This document shows positions 9,687 through 20,333 of a stretch of DNA of 64,000 bases, one piece after another. Under the pieces are notes generated by a model. It did no database searches. It saw only the letters and a list, made by a program, of their open reading frames with translations, and was not told where the DNA came from. The position numbers and the translations under genes are program-made. The stretch is from Blastopirellula sp. (GTDB taxonomy: Bacteria; Planctomycetota; Planctomycetia; Pirellulales; Pirellulaceae): assembly GCA_002701545.1 (NCBI GenBank), contig NZVR01000046.1, forward strand, positions 96,085 to 160,084, written 5' to 3'. The stretch's first letter is position 1. Each line of letters begins with the position of its first letter.

Positions 9687-11015
9687 TTACTTGTTGTATT
9701 CAACTCCGAACGTCACGCCACCCATATACACACTCTCTTGGGAGTTGATGAAACGATCAGGCAAAGCAACCGGGATAATCGCATCACGACTGACTCCTCT
9801 GGCGAACATCATTCCCTGGAAAGCAATGATCAGAGAGATATCGCGAGTCGCTTGAAGTCCAAGTTCCGCCCGCAGATCTCCACCAAAGGTGAACTCACGA
9901 TTGTTGTCCGTCACAACCGTTCGATTCGCCTGGACTCCTTCCAGTTCCAATCCGGATTCATCGGTCGTAATAAAGTCGTACACCGAGTAGGTTCCTGTTG
10001 CCGTCTGCCAGTTGTGCAAACCGAAGACACGTGTGTCCAAACCAATCTTCCAGCGACCGATTTGGTTTCTCCATCGCAACCCGAGTTGACCACCAAACAT
10101 CTCATTTTCAACTGTCGAAACCAGGTTATGATAACTGTCGCTGACATTACCGACCGGAATCTGACCGGGAGGGCCCGTGATGACACCACCGACTCCAACG
10201 ACCGGGTTAGGCACGATACCGATGGTAGGTCCACCTAGGTTGGAGTAAACAAAGCCCGTCTCATTGTGGCGATGATCAAAGTCTGTGTAACGAATTCCTA
10301 AATAGGGTTCCAACACACCACCCCGATAAAGTCGTGGTAGGCGAATCACACGGTTCAATTCGAAGTTCTGATAGAACGCGATGTTGGCTGAATTCTTGAA
10401 CTGCGCGTAGCCGTCCGGGATCCCGTCGTTGGGGATATTGGGACCTTCCCCTTCATCATCTTCAATGTCCTGTGGGAAAGGAACCTGAGCACTTTCTTCA
10501 GTCGTGGGAAATAGGCTCGTGTAATCTGAGGCGACTTGCAATCTCTCGTAGCGGCCAAGCCAGCCACAACCTTTCTCATCGCCCCAACCGAAGGTAAAGC
10601 GATTCCCCCAGCCACTATCAACACCCACAGGCTGATGTTGTTCGACATTACTAAACCTGGAGGTTGGACCAGGAGATATAAACTGAAGTCCCAACAGGTT
10701 GGGCCCCATGTTTGGCCGAGACAAGTGGAGATTCATCCGTTCGTAAGATGCGAACACTCCCGAACGCAACGGCGGTGGATTCCCCAAATCACCCAGTTCT
10801 GCAGGTGCAAAGAACTGTGCGTCCGTTTCCTCATCCCAATGGATCGGATCCACCTCGAATGGAATCGGCAAAAACGGATGGCTGTGGTATCCTGTGCCAC
10901 CCGAGGGGCTGTAGGAAGTGGGGAAACGCGGCACTTGTTGCTGAGCAGAAACGTGGCTCAAGAGGCCAACTGTCATCAACGTTGCCATGACTGAGGTGAT
11001 TAATCGATTCCTCAT
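9687..11015 (-). CDS. BBP7-type outer-membrane beta-barrel protein
   Basis: Signal peptide MRNRLITSVMATLMTVGLLSHVSAQ; aromatic-rich beta strands; WRNQIGRWKIGLDTRVFGLHNWQ; start moved to MRNRL. Confidence 0.7.
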   Translation of the reverse strand: MRNRLITSVMATLMTVGLLSHVSAQQQVPRFPTSYSPSGGTGYHSHPFLPIPFEVDPIHWDEETDAQFFAPAELGDLGNPPPLRSGVFASYERMNLHLSRPNMGPNLLGLQFISPGPTSRFSNVEQHQPVGVDSGWGNRFTFGWGDEKGCGWLGRYERLQVASDYTSLFPTTEESAQVPFPQDIEDDEGEGPNIPNDGIPDGYAQFKNSANIAFYQNFELNRVIRLPRLYRGGVLEPYLGIRYTDFDHRHNETGFVYSNLGGPTIGIVPNPVVGVGGVITGPPGQIPVGNVSDSYHNLVSTVENEMFGGQLGLRWRNQIGRWKIGLDTRVFGLHNWQTATGTYSVYDFITTDESGLELEGVQANRTVVTDNNREFTFGGDLRAELGLQATRDISLIIAFQGMMFARGVSRDAIIPVALPDRFINSQESVYMGGVTFGVEYNK

Positions 11016-11330
11016 GGTCTTTTCCATCTGCCTTAGTTGGTTGAAAGTGCCATCGCGCACACTTCTGTAATTCATCATGTGCCGGTAGTATCGGACTTAA
11101 CGATGGTTGAAGTTGAGTAAGAAAGGGAAAGCTTGCCGAAATTTCTACTTGTATCAACCTTGCCGTTTGTTATCGGCGCGCGGCGGCTTAATCTTCTCTA
11201 TCCGTGGAGAGTTTGTGGCAATACTTCGCAGCCAGACGTTGATTGTCGCAAGCGTTTTCCAGGCGTATACTTACGTTCAGCCGCATTGGTGCATGCACTG
11301 CCAGTAAGCCCCCTAGTGTGAGTTTCCGCC

Positions 11331-12236
11331 ATGAAAGCAATCCCCCAGCTCTATCTCCATCTCCTGTCGTTAACACTCGTGATTTCGGGAGTTACGTTCG
11401 CTCAGGAGGTCCCGCCTGAGCCCAAACCGCCACAACCCGAAGCTGCCAAACGGCAATATCTGCGCGTATCTCGCGACGACCAGAAACAACTCGTCTCCAT
11501 GGACACCGCCATTGTTCGCTTCGTACCGCAAGCAGGTCACAAAGGACCGAAATACGTCGACCTGATTGGCGCGGTCCACGTGGGTGAGGGCGCGTACTAT
11601 CAGAAGCTGAATGAGGTCTTTGAGAAGTATGACGCCGTGCTCTACGAACTCGTCGCTCCGGAAGGCACTCGCATCCCTAAGAACAGCAAACGGAAGGGTG
11701 CTGTCACTGCCATCGGTTCTGCTCAACAGGGCATGAAATCCATGCTCGAACTGGAGTATCAACTGGAGAAAATCGACTACACCAAGAAGAATCTGGTTCA
11801 TGCTGACATGTCACCCGAGGAATTTGCCAAATCGATGGAAGCCAAAGACGAAAGTTTTTCCAAGATGTTTTGGCGAATGCTTGGGCAGGGGATGGCGCAG
11901 CAGCAGCAGGGCAAGGGCACGAGTGACGTGAATCTGCTCATTGCCTTGTTTTCCAGTAACCGTGCTCTGCGTCTCAAACGCATCATGGCCCAGCAGTTTG
12001 AAGACCTCGAAGGCCAAATGGTTGCGATCGACGGCCCCGATGGTTCAACCATCATCAGCGAACGCAACAAGAAGTGTTTCGAAGTTCTTTCACGAGAAAT
12101 CGAGGCTGGCAAAAAGCGGATTGCAATCTTCTACGGAGCAGGCCACCTCGCAGATATGGAGGAACGGCTCATCCGTGACTTTCACATGCAGCGCAAAAGT
12201 ACCCGCTGGCTAGAAGCTTGGAAGCTCACCAAATAG
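11331..12236 (+). CDS. TraB/ChaN-like family secreted protein
   Basis: YVDLIGAVHVGEGAYYQKLNEVFEKYDAVLYELV and RIAIFYGAGHLADMEERL; signal peptide. Confidence 0.65.
   Translation: MKAIPQLYLHLLSLTLVISGVTFAQEVPPEPKPPQPEAAKRQYLRVSRDDQKQLVSMDTAIVRFVPQAGHKGPKYVDLIGAVHVGEGAYYQKLNEVFEKYDAVLYELVAPEGTRIPKNSKRKGAVTAIGSAQQGMKSMLELEYQLEKIDYTKKNLVHADMSPEEFAKSMEAKDESFSKMFWRMLGQGMAQQQQGKGTSDVNLLIALFSSNRALRLKRIMAQQFEDLEGQMVAIDGPDGSTIISERNKKCFEVLSREIEAGKKRIAIFYGAGHLADMEERLIRDFHMQRKSTRWLEAWKLTK
11883..11891 (+). promoter_or_regulatory. KOPS-like GGGCAGGGG site
   Basis: Exact match to GGGNAGGG with N=C. Confidence 0.4.
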
Positions 12237-12251
12237 TCCAGAGGTATCACC

Positions 12252-12824
12252 ATGGAGAAGATGCGTAGTCCTGAGTTGATGTCACGTCACGACAGTGGCC
12301 TGCTTGTGGTCGACATGCAGGACAGGTTGCTGGCAGCTGTTGCAGATAGCAAACGCGTCATCTGGAACATTCGCCGGCTGATCGATGGCGCCCGGATCTT
12401 GAATCTACCCACCATCGCGACCGAGCAATATCCGGAGAAGTTGGGGCAAACCACGGCAGAACTCGCCTCATTGTTGGCGGATATCCCGAGCAAACTGAGT
12501 TTTAGCTGCGCGCCCTGTGAGGACGTCATCGATCGCTTTCGTACCGCACAACGCCACAAGATTCTCGTCACCGGCATTGAAACACACGTCTGCATTCAAC
12601 AAACGGTACTTGACCTATTGAGCAGTGGCTTCCAGGTCTATGTTGCTGCAGACGCTGTCACTTCGCGATTCGAAATCGATCGCGAGATCGCCCTGCGTCG
12701 CATGGACCAATCGGGCGCCACGATCACCACCACCGAAGCAGCATTATTCGAGTGGTGTGAAGTCGCCGGCTCGCCAGAATTCAAACAGATCAGTCAACTT
12801 GTCCGGGAATCTGCTCCAACGTAG
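12252..12824 (+). CDS. Isochorismatase-family (cysteine) hydrolase
   Basis: LLVVDMQDRL; ILVTGIETHVCIQQTVLDLLSSGFQVYVAADAVTSR. Confidence 0.9.
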   Translation: MEKMRSPELMSRHDSGLLVVDMQDRLLAAVADSKRVIWNIRRLIDGARILNLPTIATEQYPEKLGQTTAELASLLADIPSKLSFSCAPCEDVIDRFRTAQRHKILVTGIETHVCIQQTVLDLLSSGFQVYVAADAVTSRFEIDREIALRRMDQSGATITTTEAALFEWCEVAGSPEFKQISQLVRESAPT

Positions 12825-12833
12825 CCCTACGGA

Positions 12834-13325
12834 TCATTCGTTGGTCAACTCACAGATCCCCCACTGCCCATGGTTTTCATCCACGCCGATTTTGATCTGC
12901 GTGGGTCGGTGGCCAAGTCGGGTTTCGAGACGCGTTAACAGCTGCATGCCGATGTAACGAGCAAGTTTTTCTGCCGTGGTATTCTCAACGGGTAGAACTA
13001 CACAATCGCCGACCGGAAAAACCCAACGTCGATCCTCAAACGTCACTTCGAACTCGTTTTCCTTTTGAGCGACGCGTATCGTCGGGTGGCTATCTGGCAA
13101 AAGCATGCGATGGTCTAGTGAGTCAATGATTTCGACCAGTTCATCGCGCAATGCAATAAAATCCACCACGTATTGGTTCTCATCCAATTCACCAAAGAAT
13201 TCGGCAAATACGCGGTAGTTGTGTCCATGAAGTCGCTCGCAAACGTTACCGTCAAATGTAATGAAATGCGCTGCGCTGAAGACAAACCGTTCTTTGTCCA
13301 AACGGACGTGATAAGTTTCAGACAT
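12834..13325 (-). CDS. 6-pyruvoyl-tetrahydropterin synthase / QueD family protein
   Basis: FSAAHFITFDGNVCERLHGHNYRV; DFIALRDELVEIIDSLDHRMLL. Confidence 0.9.
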   Translation of the reverse strand: MSETYHVRLDKERFVFSAAHFITFDGNVCERLHGHNYRVFAEFFGELDENQYVVDFIALRDELVEIIDSLDHRMLLPDSHPTIRVAQKENEFEVTFEDRRWVFPVGDCVVLPVENTTAEKLARYIGMQLLTRLETRLGHRPTQIKIGVDENHGQWGICELTNE

Positions 13326-13350
13326 ATCGGATTTATTTCTGACCGGGTGT

Positions 13351-14193
13351 TTAATGGAAGGGCGGTTTCAGTTGGCGTTCACGCAACAAGACAAAAAGCG
13401 CCGCAGTAATCAGGTCTGCTGTTGTCCCTGGGTTACGACGATTCCCATCGCTACGCATCCAGAAATCAAGGTCCGCCAACGCATCACGGTATGCCGGATC
13501 GTGGACTGCACCTGACTCCAAGACTTGCCGCGCTTTGCTGGATGTCAGCTCCGCCACTTCCCGTCCGCATTTGCGTGCAATGAGACTGTCAGGATGCGTC
13601 GCCAGGAGCTGAATCTGCGTACGGACAATAGCCTCGGTCAAGGTACACCCTTGATCCATATTCTGGACAATCCAGACAGCAGCCTGGGCGAGCACTGTTT
13701 CGAATTCGCTGACATACTGCCGGGCAACCAGATCGCGGGATTCCGCAGCGTGCATGGCAGCCAGCAAATCCACAGGCGCTTGTTGACGAACATCCATCTC
13801 GTCAACTTCCCCAAGTCCCCCCGGGTTTGCCAGACGGATCGCTTGATAAACGCCTTCTGAATCGTCACGATTGAGACTCCGCAACACGTCACCGATTCCA
13901 TTGATTAACGGAACCGATAGCGGCACGGTGGCCAGCGGAGCGAGCAGTAAAATCGCTCCCAAATGTGCATTGGAATTCGTCGCCTGCAACGATGCTTGCG
14001 TGGCGGCCAACGCCGCCGCCCCGACCCCTATCGAAGATGCAGTCTCCATAGCGGGGCCAATCGCCATCGCACTACTCACGAAGTCAAGAAACGTGAGGTC
14101 ATCAAAATCAGCACCACGGTGAACATTTCCCACCTTGGGGGCCGTGACTTCCAGTAAGCAAGCAAACGTGGCGCATTGGCCGATCGACTGCAC
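13351..14193 (-). CDS. CitG-like triphosphoribosyl-dephospho-CoA synthase family protein
   Basis: LLEVTAPKVGNVHRGADFDDLTFLDFVSSAMAI; NSNAHLGAILLLAPLA; HPDSLIARKCG. Confidence 0.82.
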   Translation of the reverse strand: MQSIGQCATFACLLEVTAPKVGNVHRGADFDDLTFLDFVSSAMAIGPAMETASSIGVGAAALAATQASLQATNSNAHLGAILLLAPLATVPLSVPLINGIGDVLRSLNRDDSEGVYQAIRLANPGGLGEVDEMDVRQQAPVDLLAAMHAAESRDLVARQYVSEFETVLAQAAVWIVQNMDQGCTLTEAIVRTQIQLLATHPDSLIARKCGREVAELTSSKARQVLESGAVHDPAYRDALADLDFWMRSDGNRRNPGTTADLITAALFVLLRERQLKPPFH

Positions 14194-14202
14194 GACTTCC
14201 CC

Positions 14203-15129
14203 TCACTGACTTGATTGCAGACCCATGTTCGACGAAGGCAATTGCTTCCCATCAACCGGTTCCCGCGCGAGAAATTCGTCGAGCAGAGGAATGATCTTTT
14301 CGTGGGCATCCTCCACAACGTAATGTCCGGCATCGGCAAATTCATGCACTTCCGCCTGCGGAAACGACTCGCGCAAACGCTGAAGACAACTTGGCCTAAA
14401 GCACCAATCTTTCATGCCCCACAACATCTGCACTGGAAGGTGATGAAGTTTCACCAAATCTTCTTCGATGCGTTCCAATTCGCGCCAGGTGGCGTGACGT
14501 GGAGACGTAGGAATATCGATTACGAAGCGGTGCGTTGCAATTCGATTCTGCCAGTTGTCATACGGGGCTAAGAAACCCGCTTTGACCTGTGCTGTCATCC
14601 GCTCGGGCTTTTCCGTCGCCATCGAAACAGCCGCGCCTGCGAACAGATTCAAGCCGCGAACAGCGAGTTTCCCGAACAGTGGTATCCGGCAAGCACGAAT
14701 CCTGAGCGGAATGAAGGGGGGAGGAAAGGCTGCCGTATTGAATAACACGATCCGCGAAAAACGCGCTGGATCCCGGGTCGCTGCCCCCAATCCAATGGCC
14801 CCTCCCCAATCATGAACCAATAAAGTGATATCTTGCAAATCCAAGTTATCAATCAAGGTTGTCAGATTGCCAATATGCTGCTCTAGCGAGTAGTCATACT
14901 GTTGCGGCTTATCACTTAAACCACACCCAATATGATCTGGCACCACGGCACGGTATCGGTCACGAAACGCGGACACAAGACGGCGGTAATAGAAGGACCA
15001 CGTGGGGTTACCGTGGACCATCAGCAGAGGTCGCCCACTACCTTCATCCAGATAGTGGTAAGCATTCCCTTCCATCGAAAGCGTTTTCGACTCAAAGGGA
15101 TACAGAGATCGCCAGTCAACTTCAGCCAT
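14203..15129 (-). CDS. Alpha/beta hydrolase, haloalkane dehalogenase-like
   Basis: LLMVHGNPTWSFYYRRLV; LLVHDWGGAIGLGAA; HYVVEDAHEKIIPLLDEFL. Confidence 0.85.
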   Translation of the reverse strand: MAEVDWRSLYPFESKTLSMEGNAYHYLDEGSGRPLLMVHGNPTWSFYYRRLVSAFRDRYRAVVPDHIGCGLSDKPQQYDYSLEQHIGNLTTLIDNLDLQDITLLVHDWGGAIGLGAATRDPARFSRIVLFNTAAFPPPFIPLRIRACRIPLFGKLAVRGLNLFAGAAVSMATEKPERMTAQVKAGFLAPYDNWQNRIATHRFVIDIPTSPRHATWRELERIEEDLVKLHHLPVQMLWGMKDWCFRPSCLQRLRESFPQAEVHEFADAGHYVVEDAHEKIIPLLDEFLAREPVDGKQLPSSNMGLQSSQ

Positions 15130-15169
15130 ATTTCGAATCTAACACACCGCAGTGAGGGCGCGTAGAAGC

Positions 15170-16624
15170 TTAATCCGCGATGTCGCTCTCGTCGAGCGTC
15201 TCCAGGGGCGGGGTCGCTTCTGACGCTTCGTTTTCGAGACCGCTCAAAGCCTTCAGGGCAGCGACAATCTGCATGTCTTGGCGGGGGAATACGGTCCGCA
15301 AATCGATTAACAGACTGTCTCGTTTGACGCGACCAAAGACTGAGGGACTCCCCGCCCGCAATGCGGCGGACAATTGGTCAACACTCTGACCTGCAGGTGT
15401 GATTGCCAGACACCTCGTCGGAAGTTGCTGCGAAGGAACGGATCCCCCGCCAAGATAGCTCACATCTTCCGTCACTTCGACTGCAGCCACAACTGGGCAC
15501 GTTGCTATCTGTGGTGCTATACGCTCCGCACGGTTCTGCAAATTCTCCACGGAAGTACTCAACAAGGACAGCAGGGGAATCTTCTGTTCCACGGAATCCT
15601 GATCGCGGTAGATCCGTAAGGTTGCCGCCAGGGCGGCCAGCGTCATTTTGTCTACGCGAAATGCTCGAGTCAGTGGATGTTTGGTAATTCGATCAATCAG
15701 TTCACGTTTACCGACAATAATTCCCGCTTGGGGCCCACCCAAAAGTTTATCTCCACTGAAGAGCACCACATCCGCGCCCGCCTTAATACTCTCCGACACA
15801 ATCGGTTCATCCGTGATGCCATACTTTCCGTAGTCGATTAAGGCTCCAGAGCCGACATCATCGATCACATGCACATTTCGCCGGTGTCCCAAATCAACCA
15901 ATTGCTGTAAGGTCGGCTGCTCACTGAACCCAACCACCACATAGTTGCTGGGGTGCACCTTCATGACCGCGGCGGTATCTGAGTGAATGGCCTGCTGGTA
16001 GTCACCGATCCGTGTCTTGTTGGTCGTACCCACCTCGTGAAGTTTCGCTCCACTCTGACTCATCACATCAGGCAATCGATAACTTCCCCCAATCTCAATT
16101 AACTGGCCACGCGAAACAACCACTTCTTTTCCATTGGCCAGCGCAGAAAGTGTAAGCAACGTCGCCCCTGCATTATTGTTGACCACCAAAGCTGCCTCGG
16201 CGCCGGTTAACTGCTGCAGCAGCTTCTGCACACATTTGACTCGTTGCGAACGTTCCCCAGATGCCAAATCCACTTCCAAGCTGGCATACCCATCACTGAC
16301 TTCTTGAACCGCATGGATCGCTTCTTCCGCCAACGGCGCACGTCCTAATCCGGTATGCAACAAGATGCCCGTAGCGTTCACCACTGGCCGCAACAGGGGA
16401 ATTTCATCCTGCTTAATCCAATCAGCGATGCGTTCCGCTAATTCCGCAGGGTTTGGCAGGTTCATTTCCTTCGCTTTGTCTTGCACTTCCTTGCGTAAGT
16501 CATCGAGGAAATCACGTACGCCGGCAACAACCACATTACGGTTCGCCTGTTCGCTCAGTGCCTTCAGCGGGGCACTTTCCAACAGTTCATTCACCGAAGG
16601 AATATTACGCAAGATGTTCGACAT
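15170..16624 (-). CDS. selA: L-seryl-tRNA(Sec) selenium transferase
   Basis: RPVVNATGILLHTGLGRAPLAEEA; VSRGQLIEIGGSYRLPDVM; DVVLFSGDKLLGGPQAGIIVG. Confidence 0.95.
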   Translation of the reverse strand: MSNILRNIPSVNELLESAPLKALSEQANRNVVVAGVRDFLDDLRKEVQDKAKEMNLPNPAELAERIADWIKQDEIPLLRPVVNATGILLHTGLGRAPLAEEAIHAVQEVSDGYASLEVDLASGERSQRVKCVQKLLQQLTGAEAALVVNNNAGATLLTLSALANGKEVVVSRGQLIEIGGSYRLPDVMSQSGAKLHEVGTTNKTRIGDYQQAIHSDTAAVMKVHPSNYVVVGFSEQPTLQQLVDLGHRRNVHVIDDVGSGALIDYGKYGITDEPIVSESIKAGADVVLFSGDKLLGGPQAGIIVGKRELIDRITKHPLTRAFRVDKMTLAALAATLRIYRDQDSVEQKIPLLSLLSTSVENLQNRAERIAPQIATCPVVAAVEVTEDVSYLGGGSVPSQQLPTRCLAITPAGQSVDQLSAALRAGSPSVFGRVKRDSLLIDLRTVFPRQDMQIVAALKALSGLENEASEATPPLETLDESDIAD

Positions 16625-16641
16625 ATCTTCTTCCCTATGGG

Positions 16642-18570
16642 TTACTTCCCGAGGTTCGCCAGTACACGCTTATCCCCTTTGCGTTGCGTGAACCCCACAC
16701 GATCGAGATACTCGCAAAAAGGTACTGCATATTTGCGGCTGGTGCCTAGAATTCCCCGGATCTCACTCAGTGTCAGACCCTCCGACTCTGCCAGCATAGC
16801 TGACAATTTGTCTCTTGCACTTTGCTCCGCTTCGACATGCATAAAATAGTCGTTGGTAATTTCCACCAAGTCTCCATCAGCCGCCGCCAACTGAATCAAC
16901 TGCGGCACAGATTGCTGATTCTTGGTTGCCTCCTGCTGACATTGCTTAACCGTCGGCGACTCAAATCCCGCAGCTTGATACTGCCGAATCAACTGCGCCA
17001 TCAGAGCGCGTTCATTCTTCGATAACTGAGGCCCTTGGCCAACCAGACCGACTCCACGGTCCGTCAAGCGGACGACCCCCGCCTGTTTCATATGCTCCAG
17101 CACAGCAAGCAAGAACGTCCGTTCACCCAAGTAATCAAAGCCGCTCAGCAATTTGGAGAGATCGACGGTACTGCGGAGAGGTTCTTTTTCGTGCATCGTT
17201 TGCAGCGCTGCTGCAATGCGGTGCGAGAGTCGCTCCAACACTTGCCGGTGCAACCGAAAGGTGCGTTGCGGCGACAAATTGATTTCCACCATTTCACCAG
17301 ATTCCACCAGTCCACCAACGGTCTCTTCGATCGCCTCGACCCCTGCCGTACGAGAAAGCTCGGATGGCTGCCAGTTCCGCAAGCCGGCAAAGAACAACGC
17401 CGCGGAAGCGCGTTCCACTTGATTGCCGGACTGCAATTTGTCGAGCATCTCAAAATCCACATCATCGGGATTCTTCAGTTTGTGCGCGGCCGGTACCAAG
17501 ACGCGTCCACCGCCGATGGTCGTAATTGGTGACTCGCTTCGCAACACAAACGGCTGGTTCCAGACCGTCACAGCCTCTGCGCTCAGAAACGCCTGACAAA
17601 CACACGTTTCCCCTGGCTCCAACTGATCACGCCCCAAGAGGATAATGGACGTCAGCAACTCGGCCGTGCCGACATGCATGCGCACGCGGGCGCGGTTTTT
17701 GAGTGGTCGCTGCATGTTTGGCAGTAAAGTCAAAGACAGCGTCACCAGCTTGCTCGGCTCCAGATGCCCTACGGACGCCAATTCCTGCCCTCGATCCGTT
17801 TGGTCATGATGCACGCCGGCCAAGTTGATAGCAGTCCGCTGTCCACGATGCACCTCTTGCACCACGCGATCATGATTCTGCAAGCCGCGTACACGCACAT
17901 GGATCCCACCGGGTTCAATGACGAGTTCATCTCCGACCTGCACGCGCCCACTACTGGCGCTCCCGGTCACCACCGTACCGTGTCCCGCAATGGTAAACGT
18001 GCGATCAATCGCCATCCGAAACGGCGCATCGACCAGATGCATCCGCTTGGTATCGGCGACAAAATGTGCCGCAGCGAGCAACTCGTCCTTCAATAAGTCG
18101 ATCCCCATCCCGGTCGTACTACTCGTTTGCACAATCGGTGCGTCAGCCAGAAAAGTACCGGCAACGAGTTCTCGGATCTCGTCCTCGACCAACGGCAGCC
18201 AATCGGGATCCACCAAGTCACATTTGGTCAGTGCAATCACACCAACGGGAAGGTCAAGCATCCGCAGAATCTCAAGATGCTCACGCGTTTGCTGCTTGAT
18301 CGAGTCATCGGCTGCCACCACCAGCAGGGCGATATCCATCCCAGTCGCACCGGCAAGCATATTGCGAACGAATTTCTCGTGCCCCGGTACATCGACAATT
18401 CCCAGGCGATAATCTTCCAGGACGAGTTCGGCGAATCCGAGCTCGATCGTGATGCCACGTTTTTTTTCTTCCGGAAGTCGATCCGTATTCACGCCGGTCA
18501 GGGCGCGGATCAGCGATGTCTTGCCGTGGTCGATGTGCCCCGCTGTACCGAGGATGAGATCCGTAGTCAT
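16642..18570 (-). CDS. selB: Selenocysteine-specific translation elongation factor
   Basis: [42 protein letters not shown]-terminal winged-helix repeats. Confidence 0.95.
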   Translation of the reverse strand: MTTDLILGTAGHIDHGKTSLIRALTGVNTDRLPEEKKRGITIELGFAELVLEDYRLGIVDVPGHEKFVRNMLAGATGMDIALLVVAADDSIKQQTREHLEILRMLDLPVGVIALTKCDLVDPDWLPLVEDEIRELVAGTFLADAPIVQTSSTTGMGIDLLKDELLAAAHFVADTKRMHLVDAPFRMAIDRTFTIAGHGTVVTGSASSGRVQVGDELVIEPGGIHVRVRGLQNHDRVVQEVHRGQRTAINLAGVHHDQTDRGQELASVGHLEPSKLVTLSLTLLPNMQRPLKNRARVRMHVGTAELLTSIILLGRDQLEPGETCVCQAFLSAEAVTVWNQPFVLRSESPITTIGGGRVLVPAAHKLKNPDDVDFEMLDKLQSGNQVERASAALFFAGLRNWQPSELSRTAGVEAIEETVGGLVESGEMVEINLSPQRTFRLHRQVLERLSHRIAAALQTMHEKEPLRSTVDLSKLLSGFDYLGERTFLLAVLEHMKQAGVVRLTDRGVGLVGQGPQLSKNERALMAQLIRQYQAAGFESPTVKQCQQEATKNQQSVPQLIQLAAADGDLVEITNDYFMHVEAEQSARDKLSAMLAESEGLTLSEIRGILGTSRKYAVPFCEYLDRVGFTQRKGDKRVLANLGK

Positions 18571-18623
18571 ATGCTTGATTCTACCGCACCACGCCCTGTC
18601 CGATAAGGATCTTAGGGCGAGAC

Positions 18624-19622
18624 TCAGCCACCAATCTGGTACATGGGCCGCTCGGGTTTCTCAAATCCTGGAGAATCAATGCCATGCCCCGGCTGTTTGT
18701 GGTCGACACAATCATGCAGTAGTTGCGCCAGGTCCTCATCACTTCCGCCCCCGCGCAGCAACTGCCGCGCATCCCACTCGACCGTCGAGAACAAACAGTT
18801 CCTGAATTGACCTTCGGCTGTAATCCGCAGTCGATTGCACGCAGAACAGAACGGCTGAGACACCGGATTGATGAATCCGACGCTTCCCTTGCCATCAGCA
18901 AAGTCGTAATCCACAGCCGGCTGACTTGGGTCCGGTCGCTCAGCAGGCACAAGCGCACCAAATTCTGCCTCCAACACGTCGCGGATCACCGCACCGGTCA
19001 GAACTTGACTTGTCTCCCAACGCTGCTCGGAATCCAAAGGCATGAACTCGATGAATCGCAATTCAAATGCATGCGTTCGTGCAAAGTGGGCCAAGGGAAT
19101 AATCTCTTCTTCCGTGATCCCCTGGATGGCCACAGCATTCAATCGTATCTTTTCGAAACCCACCTGACGTGCAGTAAAGATCCCATCCAAGACGCGCTGT
19201 AAACCTTCTCGCCGAGTAATGCGCTGAAAGGTCTCTTCTTGCAAACCATCCAAACTGATATTCAACCGGCTTAATCCTGCCTGGTATAGCGCTGCCGCCT
19301 GATCCGCCAATAACACACCATTCGTGGTCAGGGCAATATCTTCGATACCTTCAATCTCGGCCAATCGCGAGATCAAATCCGGTAGTTCCGCGCGCACCAG
19401 TGGCTCTCCTCCGGTGATGCGCAGACGGTTCACGCCTCGGGCAGCGGCAACACTAACCACACGAGTGATTTCCTCAAACGTAAGTAACTCGTCGCGCGGC
19501 TTAAATTGAATGGCTTCATTTGGCATGCAATAAAAGCAGCGGATGTTACAGCGATCGGTCACGCTGATCCGCAAGTTATTATGCACGCGACCTAAACGAT
19601 CAATTAGTTGCTGTTGCTTCAT
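18624..19622 (-). CDS. moaA: GTP 3',8-cyclase
   Basis: [18 protein letters not shown] radical-SAM motif; [22 protein letters not shown] second cluster. Confidence 0.95.
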   Translation of the reverse strand: MKQQQLIDRLGRVHNNLRISVTDRCNIRCFYCMPNEAIQFKPRDELLTFEEITRVVSVAAARGVNRLRITGGEPLVRAELPDLISRLAEIEGIEDIALTTNGVLLADQAAALYQAGLSRLNISLDGLQEETFQRITRREGLQRVLDGIFTARQVGFEKIRLNAVAIQGITEEEIIPLAHFARTHAFELRFIEFMPLDSEQRWETSQVLTGAVIRDVLEAEFGALVPAERPDPSQPAVDYDFADGKGSVGFINPVSQPFCSACNRLRITAEGQFRNCLFSTVEWDARQLLRGGGSDEDLAQLLHDCVDHKQPGHGIDSPGFEKPERPMYQIGG

Positions 19623-20044
19623 GGTTCAGGACTCGCGACAGGGTGCACCCATTCAGTCGAACCATCAGCCCAGTGCTCACGTTTCCAGATCGGAACGACT
19701 TCCTTCAATGTATCAATCAGCCACTGGCCCGCCTCAAACGCCGGCTTGCGGTGCGCTGAACTGACTGCAATCGCCACACTCGCTTCACCAAGACCGACCT
19801 GCCCCAGACGGTGCACGATCGCCACCTCCACTAGAGGCCAACGCGTACGAGCCTCTTGTTCCAAGGCGCTCATTTGCTTCTCTGCCATCTCCCCGTAACA
19901 TTCGTAATCTAACGAGACGGTTTGACGCCCCTGAGTGAATTCACGAGTCGTCCCCAGGAACAAGGTAGTCGCACCTGCCTGATGCGAACCTACGCACGCC
20001 AACACTTCAGTGGGATCGATGGCATTATGGGTGAGTTGAATCAC
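19619..20044 (-). CDS. moaE: Molybdopterin synthase catalytic subunit
   Basis: GATTLFLGTTREFTQGR; VAIVHRLGQVGLGEASVAIAVSSAHRKPAFEA; likely GTG start at 20044 (ORF open to 20098). Confidence 0.9.
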   Translation of the reverse strand: MIQLTHNAIDPTEVLACVGSHQAGATTLFLGTTREFTQGRQTVSLDYECYGEMAEKQMSALEQEARTRWPLVEVAIVHRLGQVGLGEASVAIAVSSAHRKPAFEAGQWLIDTLKEVVPIWKREHWADGSTEWVHPVASPEP

Positions 20045-20090
20045 GGCGGTAAAGTTCCTGGTTGTGCTTGCCTCGCCACGTATCGCTCGT

Positions 20091-20333
20091 CTAACCACCG
20101 CTAACCGGGGGAATACACGCGACCTCGTCGGAAACTTGAATTACCGTGGCGTCGTTCGCATAGTCAGCGTTCACGGCAAATAACGATTGCTGCAACATGG
20201 AGCCTAGTTCAGGATACGCAGCAGTCATCGCATTCCGCAAGTCACCCACCGTTTGACCGCTCATATCCACCCGAACGACCTCCACGCCAAGCTGTTCGCG
20301 AGCACTCGCAAATAGTTTGATTTCTACGATCAT
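20091..20333 (-). CDS. moaD: Molybdopterin synthase sulfur-carrier subunit
   Basis: 80 aa beta-grasp protein ending PPVSGG; start overlaps the upstream stop by 4 nt. Confidence 0.9.
   Translation of the reverse strand: MIVEIKLFASAREQLGVEVVRVDMSGQTVGDLRNAMTAAYPELGSMLQQSLFAVNADYANDATVIQVSDEVACIPPVSGG

Noticed and set aside
15170-18570. selC (tRNA-Sec) or a selenoprotein with in-frame UGA beside selA/selB
   Set aside because: The intergenic gaps are too short for selC, and neighbouring genes use Cys and are uninterrupted. I could not identify an in-frame UGA gene in the window.
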